DNA of 44,150 nucleotides from Lachnoanaerobaculum saburreum DSM 3986 (GTDB lineage Bacteria; Bacillota; Clostridia; Lachnospirales; Lachnospiraceae), in NCBI RefSeq assembly GCF_000185385.1, contig NZ_GL622296.1, forward strand, positions 2,482,842 to 2,526,991, written 5' to 3'. The position numbers and the translations under genes are program-made. The notes below the pieces were generated by a model, which saw only the letters and a program-made list of their open reading frames with translations, was not told the DNA's origin and searched no databases. How positions within the stretch are numbered: position 1 is the stretch's first letter; every line of letters starts with the position of its first letter. Of the stretch, positions 36,407 through 44,150 are shown one piece after another.

Positions 36407-36916
36407 TCAGCTCTTCAAAAAAGCATCCGCTCCTATGCTCTTTAACCTGTTATCCTTATTCTCCACCTCTTTTGCCATTTCATCACTGAATTTTTCAAGT
36501 TTATCAAAAAGCTTTTCATCATTTACAGCCAGTATCTTTGTTGCAAGTATTCCCGCATTTTTTGCTCCGTTGATTGCTACGGTTGCCACCGGTATACCTG
36601 ACGGCATCTGAACTATTGAATATAATGAGTCCACCCCTCCAAGATCTGATGTCTTTATAGGCACTCCTATTACAGGCAACGGTGTAAGTGCCGCACACAT
36701 TCCGGGCAGATGTGCCGCCTTACCGGCTCCTGCAATCACCACTTTAATACCTCTGTCCTTAAGCTCCCTTGCCCATTTAAAGAATATATCAGGTTCACGA
36801 TGTGCTGATATTATATTGTATTCATACTCTATCCCCATCTTTGTAAGGAAATCACCTGCCGCTCTCATTGTTGCCAAATCGGAATCACTTCCCATCACTA
36901 TCGCTACTTTGCTCAT
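36407..36916 (-). CDS. purE: N5-carboxyaminoimidazole ribonucleotide mutase
   Basis: The roughly 169-residue enzyme shows MGSDSDLATM at the N-terminus, SAHREPD (active-site His, about residue 45) and the GAGKAAHLPGM substrate loop. It moves the carboxyl group to form CAIR. Class I versus class II cannot be certain, and a purK is not in the window. The start at 36916 has GGAGG 5 nt upstream; the gene follows the aminopeptidase stop by 10 nt. Confidence 0.95.
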   Translation of the reverse strand: MSKVAIVMGSDSDLATMRAAGDFLTKMGIEYEYNIISAHREPDIFFKWARELKDRGIKVVIAGAGKAAHLPGMCAALTPLPVIGVPIKTSDLGGVDSLYSIVQMPSGIPVATVAINGAKNAGILATKILAVNDEKLFDKLEKFSDEMAKEVENKDNRLKSIGADAFLKS

Positions 36917-36926
36917 AGTTCCTCCG

Positions 36927-38999
36927 TTATTCATTGAGTATTTCACTGCCTTTAAGCACGAACTTTCCGTCCTTTATAATATATGTATGTATGCCGTCAG
37001 GCTCATTTGTATATATATCTCCCAGCTCTGCAAGAGGTATTGTGATATCGGTGTGACAGTTAAAATAGGCCTTTTTGATATCTGTTTTTCTTCTTATAGA
37101 GCATTCATTATCTCTTGCTATGATTGCCTTACCGTTAGGATTATATGTAATATTGTCCTCTTCATGTGAATAACAGGTATCACCGAAAGCAAAATGCGGT
37201 CCCATCTTTTCGGCTATCAAAATAGGCATTTTCTCAAAGATATCATATTTCTTTGCCACATTGTAGGCAATCACATTGGTACCTATAGCAAACTCACCCA
37301 TCGGCAGGCTCTTATGCCCCTTTAAAACGGCATCGTCAATGATTCTTTTATTGTCTTCTTCACTTTCAAAGTTCTCACAATTGTAGTCCTCAATCATTCC
37401 GTCCTTAACTTTGATATACAGATTCTTAATGCGATAACCTGAAAGAAAAACATCCTTTACAAAAAGTGTGCCTTCAGTACCATTAAGCACAGGTGATGTG
37501 AATACCTCACCCACCGGAATATTTACATCCGCCCCGCAGTTTTCAAAATTGGTCTCCTTGTTTGCATCCTTCAGCTTATGCAGCTTTATCGTAAGCTCAG
37601 TCTTATTGCCCACACCGCCCACTACACTTACCGTATCCGCTTTATCCAATGCATCAATAATTTTTTGCTGTGCATCTTTATACTTTGTTGCATCCAATGT
37701 ATTGATTCTTATAATATCATCAAAAATATTTGAATAAATCTTTTCATCTTTTGCAATACTTGGAAGCGGCCATGCTATTATACAAAATGCGGTACCCGAA
37801 GTATCAATATACTCATCCTGTAAAAGCATCAGTTCATTTCTGTAACCGGTCATAAGATTATTCTGCTTTTCACTGAATGCATTGGCACTTTTCTTCTTTA
37901 CAGGCAAAAACTCTCTCTCTCCAAAAGACTCCATCAGTGCAGGACCACCATACTTTGACATATCTTCCTTTATCTCTTCAAATGTTCTTTTACACACTTC
38001 AAGCTTTCTGTCAAGGTAAGCCTTCTTTGTAAATATATTCATATCAAACTTGTGGTCATACTCAAACTGTCTGTTTACTCCGCCGCTACATATACCTCTG
38101 TTTTTTACAGGTGACATATCTGCAAGTCTGTACGGCTTTCTTTGCAATACCACTTCAAATCCCATATCTTCAAAGAAAATAACAGCTTCTTTTACTATTC
38201 TCTCAAATCCGATATTATATACCAATGATACAACACTTCTCTTTGTGATATCCTTTTGCATTGCAAAAAAACCGTCTCTATATCCGTCTACAAAAGTTTT
38301 TGCACATAGTCTGACAGTTTCACTATCTAATGAATTCAAATATTTTGCTGTATTTATTTCATTTGAGCCAATGTATTCACCGAATTTAAAAAGATATCTC
38401 AGATCTGACAGATCGTCATTCATTATGATATTGTAAAAGAATCTGTTAGAAGCAGTAAAGTTTTCAATTATTCTCTTTCTTGCAGTTATATCCAGATAGT
38501 CTGAAGCGTACCAATATATCACATCTGTAATCTCTTTTGCACTTGCACCTTCCATAGCTGTTCCATAGACCTGCAAAAACAGTTCAAGAATATTTACAAA
38601 ACCTTCAAAATCACCCTCAAAAACTGTAATAAATGCGGCTCTCACCTCAAAACCCAAGCTTAAAAAAGGAGAAACAAAATCCTTATCAAATATCTTCTCC
38701 AATACATCAGGATTGTACACTGAACCTGCATAAATCTCTTCTCTCAAATCATAGAACAGCTCATTTTGAATATCTGTAAGTTCTTCAAAACTTAAAGCTT
38801 CAAACTCTCCTGTCTCCTTTTTTTTCCTGATGTCATTTACTTTTTCTAAAAATGATGCCAACTCCGCAAAAAAATCCTTGAACTTAACATCTGCACACAA
38901 TGCATCATCTTCTTCTCTTATCTGAGATATTCTGTCCATTGCCAGATTTATTCTCTCAGCTGTTACCCTCTTATCCCAAGAATAAATATCATAAACCAT
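36927..38999 (-). CDS. M29-family aminopeptidase with large N-terminal extension
   Basis: The 690-residue protein has an M29 (thermophilic metalloprotease, PepS/AmpS-type) domain in its C-terminal part. Metal and catalytic residues appear as E498 (PVGEVFTSP), E569 (MGEFAIGTN), H602 (MGPHFAFG), Y610, H649 and D651 (NCHTDITIP), with spacing close to the roughly 410-residue family members. About 270 residues at the N-terminus are extra and mostly helical, with no motif I recognise. It is a cytosolic exopeptidase candidate. The start overlaps the preceding membrane-protein gene by 37 nt, with GGAGG about 15 nt upstream. Confidence 0.85.
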   Translation of the reverse strand: MVYDIYSWDKRVTAERINLAMDRISQIREEDDALCADVKFKDFFAELASFLEKVNDIRKKKETGEFEALSFEELTDIQNELFYDLREEIYAGSVYNPDVLEKIFDKDFVSPFLSLGFEVRAAFITVFEGDFEGFVNILELFLQVYGTAMEGASAKEITDVIYWYASDYLDITARKRIIENFTASNRFFYNIIMNDDLSDLRYLFKFGEYIGSNEINTAKYLNSLDSETVRLCAKTFVDGYRDGFFAMQKDITKRSVVSLVYNIGFERIVKEAVIFFEDMGFEVVLQRKPYRLADMSPVKNRGICSGGVNRQFEYDHKFDMNIFTKKAYLDRKLEVCKRTFEEIKEDMSKYGGPALMESFGEREFLPVKKKSANAFSEKQNNLMTGYRNELMLLQDEYIDTSGTAFCIIAWPLPSIAKDEKIYSNIFDDIIRINTLDATKYKDAQQKIIDALDKADTVSVVGGVGNKTELTIKLHKLKDANKETNFENCGADVNIPVGEVFTSPVLNGTEGTLFVKDVFLSGYRIKNLYIKVKDGMIEDYNCENFESEEDNKRIIDDAVLKGHKSLPMGEFAIGTNVIAYNVAKKYDIFEKMPILIAEKMGPHFAFGDTCYSHEEDNITYNPNGKAIIARDNECSIRRKTDIKKAYFNCHTDITIPLAELGDIYTNEPDGIHTYIIKDGKFVLKGSEILNE

Positions 39000-39388
39000 A
39001 GTAAAAATATAACTCCTCCAATCAATGTTGTAATCACCGACAGTGATTTTCTGGCCAATCCGTCTTTAAAAGATTTTATCGAATAATAAAATCCGGCTCC
39101 GGCAAACAAAAATGAGCAAAGTGCAAAAGCTGACACCTGTATGCTTGGTGCCCCCTGATTTTCTATCACTTTTCTGAGTGCAAATCCTAATAACACTACA
39201 GCAACCAAATCCATAAACAGAGCAAACTTTGCATCCTTTGCAAAAGGTCTCTTCATATAGTCAACCATATCACTTCTGCTTGTGGCAAACTTCACCTTGT
39301 CCTCTGCCGATAAAAATCTGTCAGAGTCTAATATATTCTCTTCTCTTCTAAAAGGCGTTCCTATTCTTTTTCTTTTAAAAAAACTCAT
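38963..39388 (-). CDS. Hypothetical membrane protein (resembles DUF6142)
   Basis: The 141-residue protein has a basic N-terminus (FFKRKRIGTPFRREE), a charged soluble stretch to residue 55, and three hydrophobic helices at about 57-72, 84-103 and 117-137. I think it matches a small Lachnospiraceae family (possibly DUF6142) but cannot confirm that. It overlaps the VanZ-like gene by 4 nt upstream and the aminopeptidase by 37 nt downstream, so it is tightly coupled to both. Confidence 0.7.
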   Translation of the reverse strand: MSFFKRKRIGTPFRREENILDSDRFLSAEDKVKFATSRSDMVDYMKRPFAKDAKFALFMDLVAVVLLGFALRKVIENQGAPSIQVSAFALCSFLFAGAGFYYSIKSFKDGLARKSLSVITTLIGGVIFLLWFMIFILGIRG

Positions 39389-39837
39389 TCACGTCTCCAT
39401 ATGATAATCCTAAATAAAGCAAAAACAATGTATCCAAGCGCTACCCCGACAGTATTCAAAATAATATCATCCACATCAAAGCTTCCGACATTGGTTGTAA
39501 GCTGTATAACTTCTACAATACATGAGAGCAAACAGCCTTCTATCAATGTTTTAAAGAAACCGCTTTTTTTTCTGCTGATTACCGGTCTGAAAAATCCGAA
39601 AGGCATAAAAGCAAGTATATTGCCGCCTACATTTATCACCGATATCATACCAAGTCTATCAAAATTGTTGATATATCTTCTGATTTCATTAAAAGGCACT
39701 GTATTATAACCATGTACCTCCACCGCCATACCTCTTCCAAAGCCCTCGGCAAAGAAAAGAACATAGCATAAAATCAAAATATATAATATAAATAATACCA
39801 ATCCCAAAAATCTAAACTTAGTTTTAAGTTTATCCAT
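39385..39837 (-). CDS. VanZ-like family membrane protein
   Basis: The 150-residue protein has four transmembrane helices. It shows the family pattern TVPFNEIRRYI, then NVGGNILAFMPFGFF (about residues 68-82) and CIVEVIQLTTNVGSFDVDDIILNTVGVALGY (about 107-137, shown here as a region). VanZ relatives give low-level teicoplanin resistance in enterococci, but the function of most homologues is unknown. The ATG follows the 49-codon ORF stop by a single base. Confidence 0.87.
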   Translation of the reverse strand: MDKLKTKFRFLGLVLFILYILILCYVLFFAEGFGRGMAVEVHGYNTVPFNEIRRYINNFDRLGMISVINVGGNILAFMPFGFFRPVISRKKSGFFKTLIEGCLLSCIVEVIQLTTNVGSFDVDDIILNTVGVALGYIVFALFRIIIWRRE

Positions 39838-39838
39838 A

Positions 39839-39988
39839 TCAAAACTCTATATTTTTCTTTCCTACAAGCAATCTTGCTCCGTTTACAATTGACATAACAC
39901 CTGTAGCAACACCTACAACTATCATTATCACTCCGACAGCAATACCTGCTCCGCCACAAAATTTCATAAGTTTATATGTTTTTTCCAT
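39839..39988 (-). CDS. Small membrane protein (49 aa), hypothetical
   Basis: ATG at 39988 and TGA at 39839 enclose 49 codons. After a short basic and Cys-containing start (MEKTYKLMKFCGG), a Gly/Val/Ile-rich hydrophobic helix covers about residues 14-33, and a basic tail (RLLVGKKN) follows. AGGTG lies about 6 nt before the start. It sits 15 nt after pyrE and 1 nt before the VanZ-like start, so it fits the operon like a real gene. The family is not recognised. Confidence 0.65.
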   Translation of the reverse strand: MEKTYKLMKFCGGAGIAVGVIMIVVGVATGVMSIVNGARLLVGKKNIEF

Positions 39989-40003
39989 ATCTTTCACCTG
40001 TCT

Positions 40004-40675
40004 TTATTTTACACCGTAAATCTTATAGTAATCATCAATAGCACATTTTAATTTATCATCAATTATAACTCTGCCGTCCGTCTCTTTATTATACAGATAC
40101 TCCACCACCTCATTCATAGTAACAATGGCTGTAGTCTTTATTCCGTATTTTTCACTTATCTCTGCAAGTGCCGACTTCTCTCCCTTACCTCTTTCACATC
40201 TGTCAACACTCACTGCAAGTCCGAGTACATCTACATCTCCCTGTGCCTTTATTATAGGTAATGTCTCCTCAATAGAAGTTCCGGCTGTGGTCACATCCTC
40301 TATTATAACAACTCTGTCTCCGTCTTTTATAGGTGAGCCGAGCAAAATACCTGTATCTCCATGGTCTTTTACTTCTTTTCTGTTTGAGCAATACTTTACA
40401 TCCACACCCTCATCACTAAGTGCCATAGATGTAGCCACACTGAGAGGAATACCCTTGTATGCAGGTCCGAAAAGAATATCAAATTCATCACCGAAAGCAC
40501 CTCTTATCGCCTTTGCATAGTATTTTCCAAGTCTGCCAAGTTGTGAACCTGTTCTGTAAAACCCTGTATTTACAAAGAAAGGTGTCTTTCTGCCGCTCTT
40601 TGTAACAAAGTCTCCAAACTTAAGCACTTCACACTCTATCATAAAGTCAATAAATTCTTTTTTATAATCTTCCAT
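40004..40675 (-). CDS. pyrE: Orotate phosphoribosyltransferase
   Basis: The 223-residue enzyme joins orotate to PRPP. It shows KSGRKTPFFVNTG near residue 25, LFGPAYKGIPL (about 73), and the PRPP-binding loop VVIIEDVTTAGTSIEE (about 120-135). It lies 15 nt after pyrD. Confidence 0.96.
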   Translation of the reverse strand: MEDYKKEFIDFMIECEVLKFGDFVTKSGRKTPFFVNTGFYRTGSQLGRLGKYYAKAIRGAFGDEFDILFGPAYKGIPLSVATSMALSDEGVDVKYCSNRKEVKDHGDTGILLGSPIKDGDRVVIIEDVTTAGTSIEETLPIIKAQGDVDVLGLAVSVDRCERGKGEKSALAEISEKYGIKTTAIVTMNEVVEYLYNKETDGRVIIDDKLKCAIDDYYKIYGVK

Positions 40676-40690
40676 CGCTACTCCGTTTCT

Positions 40691-41596
40691 TTATTTTACA
40701 AGACCTATAATCTCATTTACATCACCAAAGCCGTTTTTTTCAAGATACTTTTCTATGCCGTCAACCACCATAATACTTGCATCAGGATTGAAAAAATTTG
40801 CAGTCCCGACACTTACCATAGTCGCACCGGCAAGCAAAAATTCTATGGCATCATCAGCGGTAACTATTCCACCCATACCTATAACAGGTATCTTCACCGC
40901 ATTTGCAACCTGATATACCATCCTCAGTGCAACAGGCTTTATAGCAGGTCCCGACATACCGCCTGTCTTATTGGCTATAGCAAAGCACCTCTTATTTATA
41001 TCTATCTTCATTCCTGTTACAGTATTTATAAGTGAAAGTGCGTCAGCCCCGGCATCCTCCGCCGCCTTTGCAATCTCAGTAATATCCGTAACATTCGGTG
41101 AGAGTTTCATAATAACAGGCTTTTTTGAATGAACCTTTACCTGACTTGTAATATCTCTTACACTGTCCACATTTGTACCGAAGGTAATACCTCCATGTGA
41201 TACATTCGGGCAGGAAATATTGATCTCAAGCATATCAACAGCCTCATGTGAGAGTCTTTCCACAGTCTCTATATAGTCTGAGATGCTTCTGCCACATACA
41301 TTTACAATTATCTTTGTATCCTTTTGCTTAAGAAATTTCAAATCTCTTTCTATAAAGGTGTCCACTCCGGGGTTTTGAAGTCCGATAGCATTTAACATTC
41401 CTCCATAGACTTCCGCAATCCTTGGTGTAGGATTTCCCTCCCATGGGATATTTGCAACGCCCTTTGTTGTAACCGCACCAAGTCTGTTGATATCTACAAG
41501 TTCACAAAACTCCTCTCCATGTCCGAAAGTTCCGCTTGCAACCGTCACAGGATTTTTAAACTCCACATCCGCTATCTTTACTTTTGTATTTATCAT
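40691..41596 (-). CDS. pyrD: Dihydroorotate dehydrogenase, class 1B catalytic subunit
   Basis: The 301-residue flavoenzyme oxidises dihydroorotate. It shows FKNPVTVASGTFGHG, KGVANIPWEGNPTPR, the catalytic Cys of ISCPNVSHGG (about residue 129, the class 1B hallmark), VIMKLSPNVTD and GMGGIVTADDAIEFLLAGA. It overlaps pyrK by 4 nt and works as a heterotetramer with PyrK using NAD+. Confidence 0.97.
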   Translation of the reverse strand: MINTKVKIADVEFKNPVTVASGTFGHGEEFCELVDINRLGAVTTKGVANIPWEGNPTPRIAEVYGGMLNAIGLQNPGVDTFIERDLKFLKQKDTKIIVNVCGRSISDYIETVERLSHEAVDMLEINISCPNVSHGGITFGTNVDSVRDITSQVKVHSKKPVIMKLSPNVTDITEIAKAAEDAGADALSLINTVTGMKIDINKRCFAIANKTGGMSGPAIKPVALRMVYQVANAVKIPVIGMGGIVTADDAIEFLLAGATMVSVGTANFFNPDASIMVVDGIEKYLEKNGFGDVNEIIGLVK

Positions 41597-42357
41597 AGTT
41601 CCACCTCAAAAGCATTAAAAACGGGACCTTCTGTGCAGACCCTCTTATTCTTTACTTTGGAGTGAGAGTCAATCTCACTTGATTTACAGGTGCAGGCCAG
41701 ACAGGCACCTATACCGCATGCCATCTTTTCCTCCAGTGACAAAAAGCACTCTATATTATTTTCAAATGCATATTTTTTTATAGCTCTAAGCATTGGAGCA
41801 GGCCCGCAGGCAAGTATTCTCTTTGCATTCAGATTATTTTTTCTGACAGCATCCAAAACATTTCCCTTTGTACCGATACTGCCGTCTTCAGAAGCAATAT
41901 ATACCCTGCCGTATTGACTCAGATCGTCTACAAGGAAGGTATCACTGTCTCTAAATCCAAGTACCGTTATCTTTTCACCTTCAAGTTTCTTTGCAAGTTC
42001 AAGCATAGGCGGGATTCCGATACCTCCGCCGATAAGTATACTTGATATTGAATCGGTAGGAAATCCGTTGCCTAGAGGTCCCAAAAGCTTAATATCATCT
42101 CCTGCTTCAAGCTTTGAAAACTCGGCCGTTCCCGTATCTTTACCTGTGACCCTGTATACAAGTCTGATAGAATCCTTATCCGTCTCACAGATACTTACAG
42201 GTCTTGGCAGAAGTTTTGACGGATTTTTTGTATAGACATTTACAAATTGTCCGGGAGCGGCATACTTTGCTATATCTGTCCTTATCCAAACCGAAAAAAT
42301 ATCCTTACTTAATTCATCTTGGGAAAGCACCTTCCCGTTGTCCATTATCTTTGTCAT
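41593..42357 (-). CDS. pyrK: Dihydroorotate dehydrogenase electron-transfer subunit
   Basis: The 254-residue protein has FAD-binding RPVSICETD and GTAEFSKL, an NAD-binding GGGIGIPPML (about residue 107), and a C-terminal 2Fe-2S site with four cysteines in CGIGACLACTC and the later RVC (about 215-240). It passes electrons from PyrD to NAD+. It starts 2 nt after pyrF and overlaps pyrD by 4 nt. Confidence 0.96.
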   Translation of the reverse strand: MTKIMDNGKVLSQDELSKDIFSVWIRTDIAKYAAPGQFVNVYTKNPSKLLPRPVSICETDKDSIRLVYRVTGKDTGTAEFSKLEAGDDIKLLGPLGNGFPTDSISSILIGGGIGIPPMLELAKKLEGEKITVLGFRDSDTFLVDDLSQYGRVYIASEDGSIGTKGNVLDAVRKNNLNAKRILACGPAPMLRAIKKYAFENNIECFLSLEEKMACGIGACLACTCKSSEIDSHSKVKNKRVCTEGPVFNAFEVEL

Positions 42358-42359
42358 TA

Positions 42360-43268
42360 TTATAAAACCCTGTTTATATCTGCTATCATATCTTTAACCG
42401 CCGCTCTTGACGCATTTGCAAAATCAAGTGAAGCATACTTTTCCTGCTTGTATGCGGCTATTATTCCTCTTGATGAGTTCACTATTGCACCGAGTCCGTC
42501 TTTATTAAAGCAGGGCTTTAAATCCTCTGCCGTAGCTCCCTGTGCACCGTATCCCGGTACAAGGAAAAAAGTATGAGGCATCTTCTCTCTAAGTATTGCA
42601 CTCATTTTCGGATATGTGGCACCTACTACCGCACCTACATTTGAGTACTCTCCGTCCATACTAAGTTCACCCCACTCACAGGTCTTTTTTGCCACAAGCT
42701 CATAAAGAGGTGTGCCGTCTATCTGTCTATCCTGAAACTCTCCGCTTGAAGGATTTGATGTCTTTACAAGTACAAAGATACCCTTATCCTCACTGTTGCA
42801 TACATCTATAAAAGGCTTTATGCCGTCGGTTCCAAGGTATGGATTTACCGTAACAAAATCCGTATCAAATCCTGACAACTTCTCACCTGAAATCTCACTT
42901 ACACCTATATGAGCCTTGGCATAGGCAAGTGAAGTGGAACCTATATCTCCTCTTTTTGCATCACCTATTACAAGAAGCCCTTTACTCTTTGCATAGTCAA
43001 CAGTATTCTTATAGGCAATCATTCCGTCTATACCGAACTCTTCATACATAGCTATCTGCGGTTTCACTGCCGGAATAAGGTCAAATGTCTTATCTATTAT
43101 TGCCATATTAAAGTCATAGAAAGCCTCAGCCACAGCCTTTGTGCTTTTTCCATATTTCTTTATTTTCTCGTCTAATATATAATCGGGTATATGTGAAATA
43201 AGCGGATCCAGTCCGACACATATAGGGGCATTTGTTTGCTTGATTTTTTCAATAAGTTTTGCAATCAT
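42360..43268 (-). CDS. pyrF: Orotidine-5'-phosphate decarboxylase (long bacterial form)
   Basis: The 302-residue enzyme makes UMP. It shows PICVGLDPLISHIP, the catalytic DAKRGDIGST (about residues 102-111), NPYLGTDGIKP, VVGATYP and VPGYGAQGAT. The length of about 300 matches the group with the pyrF-pyrK-pyrD order in Firmicutes rather than the 230-residue form. It heads the pyr operon behind its own promoter. Confidence 0.96.
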   Translation of the reverse strand: MIAKLIEKIKQTNAPICVGLDPLISHIPDYILDEKIKKYGKSTKAVAEAFYDFNMAIIDKTFDLIPAVKPQIAMYEEFGIDGMIAYKNTVDYAKSKGLLVIGDAKRGDIGSTSLAYAKAHIGVSEISGEKLSGFDTDFVTVNPYLGTDGIKPFIDVCNSEDKGIFVLVKTSNPSSGEFQDRQIDGTPLYELVAKKTCEWGELSMDGEYSNVGAVVGATYPKMSAILREKMPHTFFLVPGYGAQGATAEDLKPCFNKDGLGAIVNSSRGIIAAYKQEKYASLDFANASRAAVKDMIADINRVL

Positions 43269-43274
43269 ATTTTC

Positions 43275-43291
43275 TCCTAAAGCCTTTAGGG
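43275..43291 (-). promoter_or_regulatory. Hairpin overlapping the pyrF ribosome-binding site
   Basis: On the minus strand CCTAAA, a 3-nt loop and TTTAGG form a 6-bp stem (plus one G-U) whose 3' arm contains the first bases of the AGGAG site used by pyrF. It could lower translation initiation. Confidence 0.4.
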
Positions 43292-43308
43292 CATAATGTA
43301 TTTATGAA

Positions 43309-43338
43309 AGTATAACACATAAACACGCAATATTTCAA
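43309..43338 (-). promoter_or_regulatory. Promoter of the pyr operon
   Basis: TTGAAA (43333-43338), an 18-bp spacer and TATACT (43309-43314) on the minus strand. A TG dinucleotide just upstream of the -10 makes it an extended -10 type. Confidence 0.6.
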
Positions 43339-43359
43339 TAAATGCACTTGGAGTTTGAG

Positions 43360-44097
43360 ATGAATATAATAAAAACAAAAGAACTTACACAATATTATAT
43401 AGAAGAGATAAATAATCTGGTGGAAGCACAGGATAAAGTCAATCACCTTCCGCTCTACTTTGACTTTGATGATGACAGATGTACTTACTATCTCTGCTTT
43501 GAAAATAAAGCGTTGATGTCTGTAACGGCACTTTTTGAGATAGATACCGATATATACGAGGCGATAGCCTATACAGATATACTCAACAGATGTAAAGGCT
43601 ATTTTAGAGCTGTATATGAATACATTTGTAATGAACTCGGTACCGGTTTCAGTATTTCATTTATCTGTGAAAGAAACTACACTCCTGCTATAAAGACAGC
43701 AAAAAAAATGTCACTTAAATATGACTGTACTGAAACTATGATGGAACTTGACTTATCAGAATATACAGGAAATAATATTGCAGATATTGATATAATCAAA
43801 GAAGATGATATCTGCTATATTTTTAAATCTGATACCGAGATTGGTTCATTTTGCTTTTATACCTTTACATTTAACAGTAATAATATATATTTTCACAGCT
43901 TCAATATATATGAGGATTATAGAAATAAAGGACTTGGAAGACTTTCTATGAAGGCAATACTTTATTTTTTAAAAAATCTCGGTAAAACAAAAATACATTT
44001 ACAATTATTGCTTGAAAATCTCCCTGCCTATAAGATATATACCGAACTTGGCTTCAATATTGTAAGTGAGATAAGTTATTATAAAAAAGTTTGCTGA
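43360..44097 (+). CDS. GNAT-family N-acetyltransferase
   Basis: The roughly 245-residue protein has a C-terminal GNAT domain (about residues 145-245) with the acetyl-CoA loop YRNKGLGRLSM and LLLENLPAYKIYTELGF, the typical strand-helix end. The N-terminal half may be a degenerate second GNAT fold. The substrate is unknown. The start at 43360 is favoured by GGAG 6 nt upstream over an ATG at 43342. No terminator is visible before the window end. Confidence 0.83.
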   Translation: MNIIKTKELTQYYIEEINNLVEAQDKVNHLPLYFDFDDDRCTYYLCFENKALMSVTALFEIDTDIYEAIAYTDILNRCKGYFRAVYEYICNELGTGFSISFICERNYTPAIKTAKKMSLKYDCTETMMELDLSEYTGNNIADIDIIKEDDICYIFKSDTEIGSFCFYTFTFNSNNIYFHSFNIYEDYRNKGLGRLSMKAILYFLKNLGKTKIHLQLLLENLPAYKIYTELGFNIVSEISYYKKVC

Positions 44098-44150
44098 TTA
44101 AATGCCTTAAAATATTTTATACAATTAAATTTATTTCTATTTATTTGTAT

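Overview
The window looks like a low-GC Firmicutes chromosome, most likely a Clostridia/Lachnospiraceae member. The reasons are low-GC codon use, strong GGAGG ribosome-binding sites, the DnaD/DnaC-type primosome pair, PyrK-dependent dihydroorotate dehydrogenase, a type-3 prolyl-tRNA synthetase and an orphan SelD locus. Genus is not determined; something near Lachnoanaerobaculum is only a guess. I see no prophage, insertion sequence, CRISPR array, tRNA or rRNA.

Left end (18-6993, minus strand): a selenium/molybdenum accessory locus. A SelD-YedF-cysteine-desulfurase-like-DUF3343 operon is followed, after a 339-bp structured non-coding stretch, by purine permease-YqeC-YqeB-MocA-like nucleotidyltransferase. 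Together these match the known selenium-dependent molybdenum hydroxylase (SDMH) trait: SelD makes selenophosphate, YedF and DUF3343 are presumed carriers, the Yqe and MocA proteins mature the labile-selenium molybdenum cofactor, and the permease brings in the purine substrate. The hydroxylase itself, and SelA/SelB/tRNA-Sec, are not in the window.

Middle (7209-18443): single genes and small operons. They are a secreted L,D-transpeptidase (+), a sodium:solute symporter (+), a convergent polyamine operon potABCD (-), a TrpR/YerC-type regulator divergent from it, RNase HI with an aromatic-acid-exporter-like membrane protein, a family-2 glycosyltransferase, and a CmpB-like membrane protein. Strong hairpin terminators separate convergent pairs.

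Right side (18492-43268, all minus): a near-continuous 25-kb co-directional convoy, read from right to left. pyrF-pyrK-pyrD-pyrE is followed by a 49-codon membrane ORF, a VanZ-like protein, an unknown membrane protein and an M29 aminopeptidase, then purE-purM-purN-purD. guaB has its own promoter and is followed by a nucleotidyltransferase, a CBS-containing family II pyrophosphatase, shikimate kinase, a flavin reductase-like protein, murC, dnaD-like, dnaC-like, a divergent PRPP synthetase, an orphan LytTR response regulator, a proline-rich surface protein, a 51-codon membrane ORF, proS and cca. PRPP synthetase, the pyr/pur genes, guaB and pyrophosphatase form a coherent nucleotide-supply theme. 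A GNAT acetyltransferase (+) closes the window.

Most of the window is ordinary core metabolism. The points most worth a second look are the structured leader of the purine permease and its resemblance to the guaB leader, two unlisted small membrane-protein genes, the large N-terminal extension of the aminopeptidase, the basic tail on shikimate kinase, the LytTR/proline-rich surface protein pair, and a hairpin over the pyrF ribosome-binding site.
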